From NCBI RefSeq assembly GCF_000719285.1, contig NZ_JOFS01000002.1:186001-250000 (forward strand): 64,000 nt of DNA, in the 5' to 3' direction. The notes under the pieces are model-generated. The model made no database searches and was not told the origin of the DNA. It saw nothing but the letters and a program-made list of their open reading frames with translations. Below are positions 61,036-64,000 of the stretch, one piece after another. The stretch's first letter is position 1. Every line of letters begins with the position of its first letter. The translations under genes and the position numbers were made by a program. This DNA is from Streptomyces bicolor (GTDB lineage: Bacteria; Actinomycetota; Actinomycetes; Streptomycetales; Streptomycetaceae).

Positions 61036-62354
61036 TGGCCGAGCACGTCCTTGATCTCCTCGGTGGCCGCGTCCCAGCCCTCTTCAGGGCTCTTGCCCTT
61101 CTGCTCGACCTGGAGGATGCCGATGTCGGTGATGGAGGTGCCGATCGGCTGGTCCTTCGGGCCGTGGTACTGGGACGGGATGGTCTCCGCGGAGGCGGAG
61201 AAGATCTCCGTGATCGGCGCGTCGGAGAAGTACTCCGTCGTGGCGGCCGCCGGCTTCAGGCTCGAGTACGCCGACGGGGTCGACGGGAAGCTGGCCTGCT
61301 TGGCGAAGACCTTCGCCTGCTGCTCGGGTGCGGTCAGCCACTTCGCCAGCGCGACGGCCTCCTTCTGGTGCTTGCTCGCCGTCGGCACACCGAGGAACGA
61401 ACCGCCCCAGTTGGCCGCGGTCGGCGCCGCCGCCACATCCCACTTGCCCTTGCCCGCGTCGCCGGACTTCTCCAGGATGTAGCCGATCATCCAGGCCGGG
61501 CAGGCCACCGTGGCGAAGGTGCCGTTGGCGTAGCCCTGGTCCCACGGCTTGTCGAACTGCTTCAGCTTCGCCGACATGTCGCTGGTCGCCACCTCCATGG
61601 CGACGTCCCAGGCCTTCTTGACACCCTCGGACTTGTCCCAGACGACGTTGCCGTCCTTGTCGTAGTACGCCGTGGTCTCGCCACCGAGGGCCGCGTTGTA
61701 GACGGAGGAGGCGGAGTCCACGAACTTGGTGCCGCTGGGCGCCTTCTTCATGTACTGCTTGCCCAGGTCGACGTACTTGCCCCAGTCGCCCTTCCACTGC
61801 TCCGCGAGCTTGGTGCGGTCGGTCTCCAGGCCGGCCTTCTCGAACAGGTCCTTGCGGTAGCAGATCGCCATCGGGCCGATGTCGGTGCCGAGCCCGATCA
61901 GCTTGCCGTCCTTGGTGGTGGCCTGGGCGTTCTTCCAGTCCAGCCACTGGGACTTGTCGACCTCCTTGCCGAGGTCGACGAACTTGTCGGCCTGCGTCTG
62001 CACGGCCTCGGTGACGTTGCCGACCTCGATCGCCTGGATGTCGTCGGTACCGGAGCCGGCCTGGAGGCGGGTGAGGACCTTGGGCCAGTAGACGTCGGTA
62101 CGGGTGGTGACGTTCTCCTTGATGGTGATGTCGGGGTTGAGCTTCATGTACTCGTCGTAGAGGCCGGCCTGCTTGTAGCCGAAGGTGCCGAAGGTGCCGA
62201 CGGTGAGGGTGGTCTTGCCACCGCCGCCGTTGCCACCGCCCTCGTTCGAGGGGTCGTCCGAGTCCTCGGCGCAGCCGGCGAGCAGCCCTGTCGTCAGCGC
62301 GGCCGCGGCCGCGAGGGCCACCAGCCTGCGGGACCCGCGGGTACTCGTGCGCAT
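61032..62354 (-). CDS. cebE: CebE, cello-oligosaccharide-binding lipoprotein
   Basis: This 440-residue solute-binding lipoprotein has the lipobox 'TTGLLAGCAEDSDD' (Cys about 28). The ABC sugar-binding fold has 'LTVGTFGTFGYKQAGLYDEY' at its start and 'AWMIGYILEKSGDAGKGKWDV' later. The ATG follows CAGGAGGA. It starts the cebEFG-bglC operon downstream of the CebR operator and is the high-affinity receptor of the system. Confidence 0.95.
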   Translation of the reverse strand: MRTSTRGSRRLVALAAAAALTTGLLAGCAEDSDDPSNEGGGNGGGGKTTLTVGTFGTFGYKQAGLYDEYMKLNPDITIKENVTTRTDVYWPKVLTRLQAGSGTDDIQAIEVGNVTEAVQTQADKFVDLGKEVDKSQWLDWKNAQATTKDGKLIGLGTDIGPMAICYRKDLFEKAGLETDRTKLAEQWKGDWGKYVDLGKQYMKKAPSGTKFVDSASSVYNAALGGETTAYYDKDGNVVWDKSEGVKKAWDVAMEVATSDMSAKLKQFDKPWDQGYANGTFATVACPAWMIGYILEKSGDAGKGKWDVAAAPTAANWGGSFLGVPTASKHQKEAVALAKWLTAPEQQAKVFAKQASFPSTPSAYSSLKPAAATTEYFSDAPITEIFSASAETIPSQYHGPKDQPIGTSITDIGILQVEQKGKSPEEGWDAATEEIKDVLGQ

Positions 62355-62733
62355 TGCGTCCTCCTGTTGCCTGACGTGCCGACCCCCCGGCCAACGGCAT
62401 TGTTGGGCCCGTTGAAACCTCATATTGCATCGCTGCGGCTCGGGCGGGGAACGTGCGGGATGTGTATGTGTCAGGTACTGTGGGAGCGCTCCCACAAGTG
62501 ATGTGTTGAAGGTTCGTCGGTCCGGCCGGGGGTGTCAAGGGCGTCGACGCGGAGAGATGCGTTCAGTTATCGGGCCGTTAACTGGAACCCGGTCAGCCCG
62601 TCCGGCGTGTGAGGACGAGGCGGTTCAGGCCGAAGCGGGGGTCTGGGGCGGCGGCCCACGGGGGCGATCAGTGCGGTGGGCGGGGCTGTTACATTCCAGG
62701 CCAGGCAAGGAACACGGCGGGAGGGCGGAGCCC
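62355..62733. promoter_or_regulatory. Divergent cebE/cebR promoter region
   Basis: This 379-bp region between cebE and cebR contains the CebR operator at 62481 and presumably the promoters for both genes. Confidence 0.7.
62481..62494. promoter_or_regulatory. CebR operator (perfect palindrome)
   Basis: TGGGAGCGCTCCCA is a perfect 14-bp palindrome, extended by TG and CA to 18 bp (62479-62496). It matches the established CebR binding sequence and lies 127 bp upstream of cebE, on the cebE side of the region. Confidence 0.95.
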
Positions 62734-63789
62734 ATGGCAAGCCACGGAGCGCGGGGCCGCAGCGGTGGTCGGCCCACCCTCGAAGAGGTGGCGGCCCGCG
62801 CGGGCGTCGGCCGCGGCACCGTCTCCCGGGTGATCAACGGTTCGCCCCGGGTCAGCGACGCGACCCGCGCGGCGGTGGAAGCGGCGGTGGCGGAGCTCGG
62901 CTACGTCCCCAACACGGCCGCCCGGGCGCTGGCGGCCAACCGCACGGACGCGATCGCGCTGGTGGTCCCCGAGCCGGAGACACGCTTCTTCGCGGAGCCG
63001 TACTTCTCGGACATGCTCAAGGGTGTGGGCGCCGGGCTCGCGGACACGGAGATGCAGCTCCTGCTGATCTTCGCGGGCAGCGACCGGGAGCGGCGCAGGC
63101 TCGCCCAGTACCTGGCGGCGCACCGAGTGGACGGCGTACTGCTCGTCTCGGTCCACGCCGACGACCCCCTGCCGGACCTGCTGGCCCAGCTGGAGATCCC
63201 GGCGGTGATCAGCGGCCCGAGGTCGGCCGCGGAGACCCTGACCTCGGTGGACTCCGACAACTACGGCGGCGCCCGCTCGGCCGTGGAGCACCTGCTGTCC
63301 CGCGGCCGCACCCGCATCGCCCACATCACCGGCCGCCTCGACGTCTACGGCGCCCAGCGCCGCGTCGACGGCTACCGCGAAGCCCTGCGTGACGCGGGGC
63401 ACGAGGTGGACGAGCGGCTGATCGAGCCCGGCGACTTCACGGAGGAGGGCGGGGCCCGGGCGATGCGGAACCTGCTCGCACGCCGCCCCGACCTGGACGC
63501 GGTCTTCGCGGCGTCGGACGTGACGGCGGCGGGCGCCCGCCAGGCGCTGCGCGAGGAGGGCCGCCGTATCCCCGACGACGTGGCCCTCGTCGGCTACGAC
63601 GACTCGGCCATCGCCCGCCACCTGGACCCGCCCCTCACCAGCGTCCGCCAGCCCATCGAGGACATGGGCCGCCGGATGCTGGACCTCCTCCTCGCCGAGA
63701 TCGCGGATCGCCGGCCGGCGGTGTCGCGGGGGCTGGAGAGATCGCAGGTGGTGCTGCCGACGGAGTTGGTGACGAGGGCGTCGTCCTGA
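62734..63789 (+). CDS. cebR: CebR, LacI-family cellobiose repressor
   Basis: This 351-residue LacI-family regulator starts at ATG 62734 behind GGGCGGAG. The LacI HTH (residues 14-62) includes 'TLEEVAARAGVGRGTVSRVIN' and hinge 'AARALAANRT'. The periplasmic-binding-protein-like effector domain ends with 'VRQPIEDMGRRMLDLLL'. CebR represses cebEFG-bglC and is released by cellobiose and cellotriose. It is divergent from cebE, the classic layout. Confidence 0.95.
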   Translation: MASHGARGRSGGRPTLEEVAARAGVGRGTVSRVINGSPRVSDATRAAVEAAVAELGYVPNTAARALAANRTDAIALVVPEPETRFFAEPYFSDMLKGVGAGLADTEMQLLLIFAGSDRERRRLAQYLAAHRVDGVLLVSVHADDPLPDLLAQLEIPAVISGPRSAAETLTSVDSDNYGGARSAVEHLLSRGRTRIAHITGRLDVYGAQRRVDGYREALRDAGHEVDERLIEPGDFTEEGGARAMRNLLARRPDLDAVFAASDVTAAGARQALREEGRRIPDDVALVGYDDSAIARHLDPPLTSVRQPIEDMGRRMLDLLLAEIADRRPAVSRGLERSQVVLPTELVTRASS

Positions 63790-63859
63790 GGGCGGGCCGA
63801 TGGTCGGCGACACATGCCAGGTGTCGACGTCACCGTCATGAAGGTGGTCGCCCCGATTC

Positions 63860-64000
63860 TCAGGCGAGGCCCCCGAGGAACTCCGAGAGCGCCGCGTGCA
63901 GGATTCCGGGCTGTTCCAGGTGCAGGTCGTGGCCGGTGCCGGGGATGCTCATGGCGTGGGTGTCGGGGCGCAGCCGGAGCATCTCGTCGGCTTCCGGCCC
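63860..64000 (-). CDS. Alpha/beta hydrolase C-terminus, truncated by window edge
   Basis: This 46-residue C-terminal part of an alpha/beta-hydrolase-fold protein ends with 'LSEFLGGLA'. 'GTGHDLHLEQP' carries the catalytic His. The nucleophile and the rest lie beyond the window end. Confidence 0.75.
   Translation of the reverse strand, partial: GPEADEMLRLRPDTHAMSIPGTGHDLHLEQPGILHAALSEFLGGLA

Noticed and set aside
1..64000. CRISPR array, transposase or prophage
   Set aside because: No regularly spaced repeats with unique spacers, and no integrase, transposase or phage structural gene, was seen.

Overview
The window is a stretch of Streptomyces chromosome. Support comes from the very high GC content, GTG and ATG starts behind GGAGG-type ribosome sites, tightly overlapping ATGA/GTGA operons, and many actinobacterial families (class E and F sortases, CslA/GlxA, CebR/CebEFG/BglC, ANTAR and NsdA-like regulators). 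Gene content and order match the S. coelicolor core region around cebR-bglC, cdgA and cslA-glxA, seen here in one orientation. No phage, plasmid, transposase or CRISPR is visible. Traces of rearrangement are an internal deletion in a phosphonate transporter, a 3' tRNA-Lys remnant and a duplicated gene end.

Layout. 1-7 kb: the 3' end of a class E sortase, a small membrane protein, a YidC-like insertase, a fumarylacetoacetate-hydrolase-family enzyme, an HbpS/GlcG-like protein coupled to a Gfo/Idh/MocA oxidoreductase, a divergent ROK repressor with an obvious operator, and a secreted LARTG protein that looks like a class E sortase substrate. 7-13 kb: a phosphonate-type cluster (GntR/HutC regulator, FAD oxidoreductase, phosphonatase-like HAD). 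Its ABC transporter has been collapsed by a deletion into two out-of-frame fragments. A Tat-exported phosphatase and a NagD-like HAD follow. 13-16 kb: a small secreted membrane protein, a class F sortase and a GAF-ANTAR regulator. 16-26 kb: the hyphal-tip glycan locus (GH6 enzyme, glxA, cslA), a FadR-type regulator, tRNA-Lys, a cell-wall hydrolase, an SPFH protein and an AA10 copper monooxygenase behind a DasR-like site. 26-37 kb: an acyl-CoA synthetase running into a tRNA remnant, tRNA-Lys, an IclR regulator, an ehu-type amino-acid ABC transporter, and a DUF3830/amidase/2-hydroxyacid dehydrogenase/maleate-isomerase group. 37-43 kb: an LLM flavoenzyme, the c-di-GMP enzyme CdgA, an M6 protease, a third tRNA-Lys and a primase/polymerase-like protein. 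43-48 kb: a three-gene operon encoding a Cas4/RecB-like iron-sulfur nuclease, an unknown protein and an Upf1-like helicase. 48-56 kb: PAP2 phosphatase, histidine phosphatase, NsdA-like regulator, spermidine-synthase-like protein and a two-component system preceded by an 18-bp-phased DnaA-box array. 56-64 kb: a secreted CBM2-GH18 protein and the cellobiose regulon bglC-cebGFE/cebR with CebR operators, then a truncated alpha/beta hydrolase.

How the genes work together. Polysaccharide metabolism dominates. CebEFG imports cello-oligosaccharides and BglC hydrolyses them under CebR. CslA, GlxA, the GH6 enzyme and the AA10 enzyme form an export-and-modification module for a beta-glycan. The GH18 and AA10 enzymes belong to chitin or glycan turnover. 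The best candidate for an undescribed system is the nuclease-unknown-helicase operon at 43.8-48.0 kb. The most striking non-coding signal is the phased DnaA-box array at 53.6 kb.
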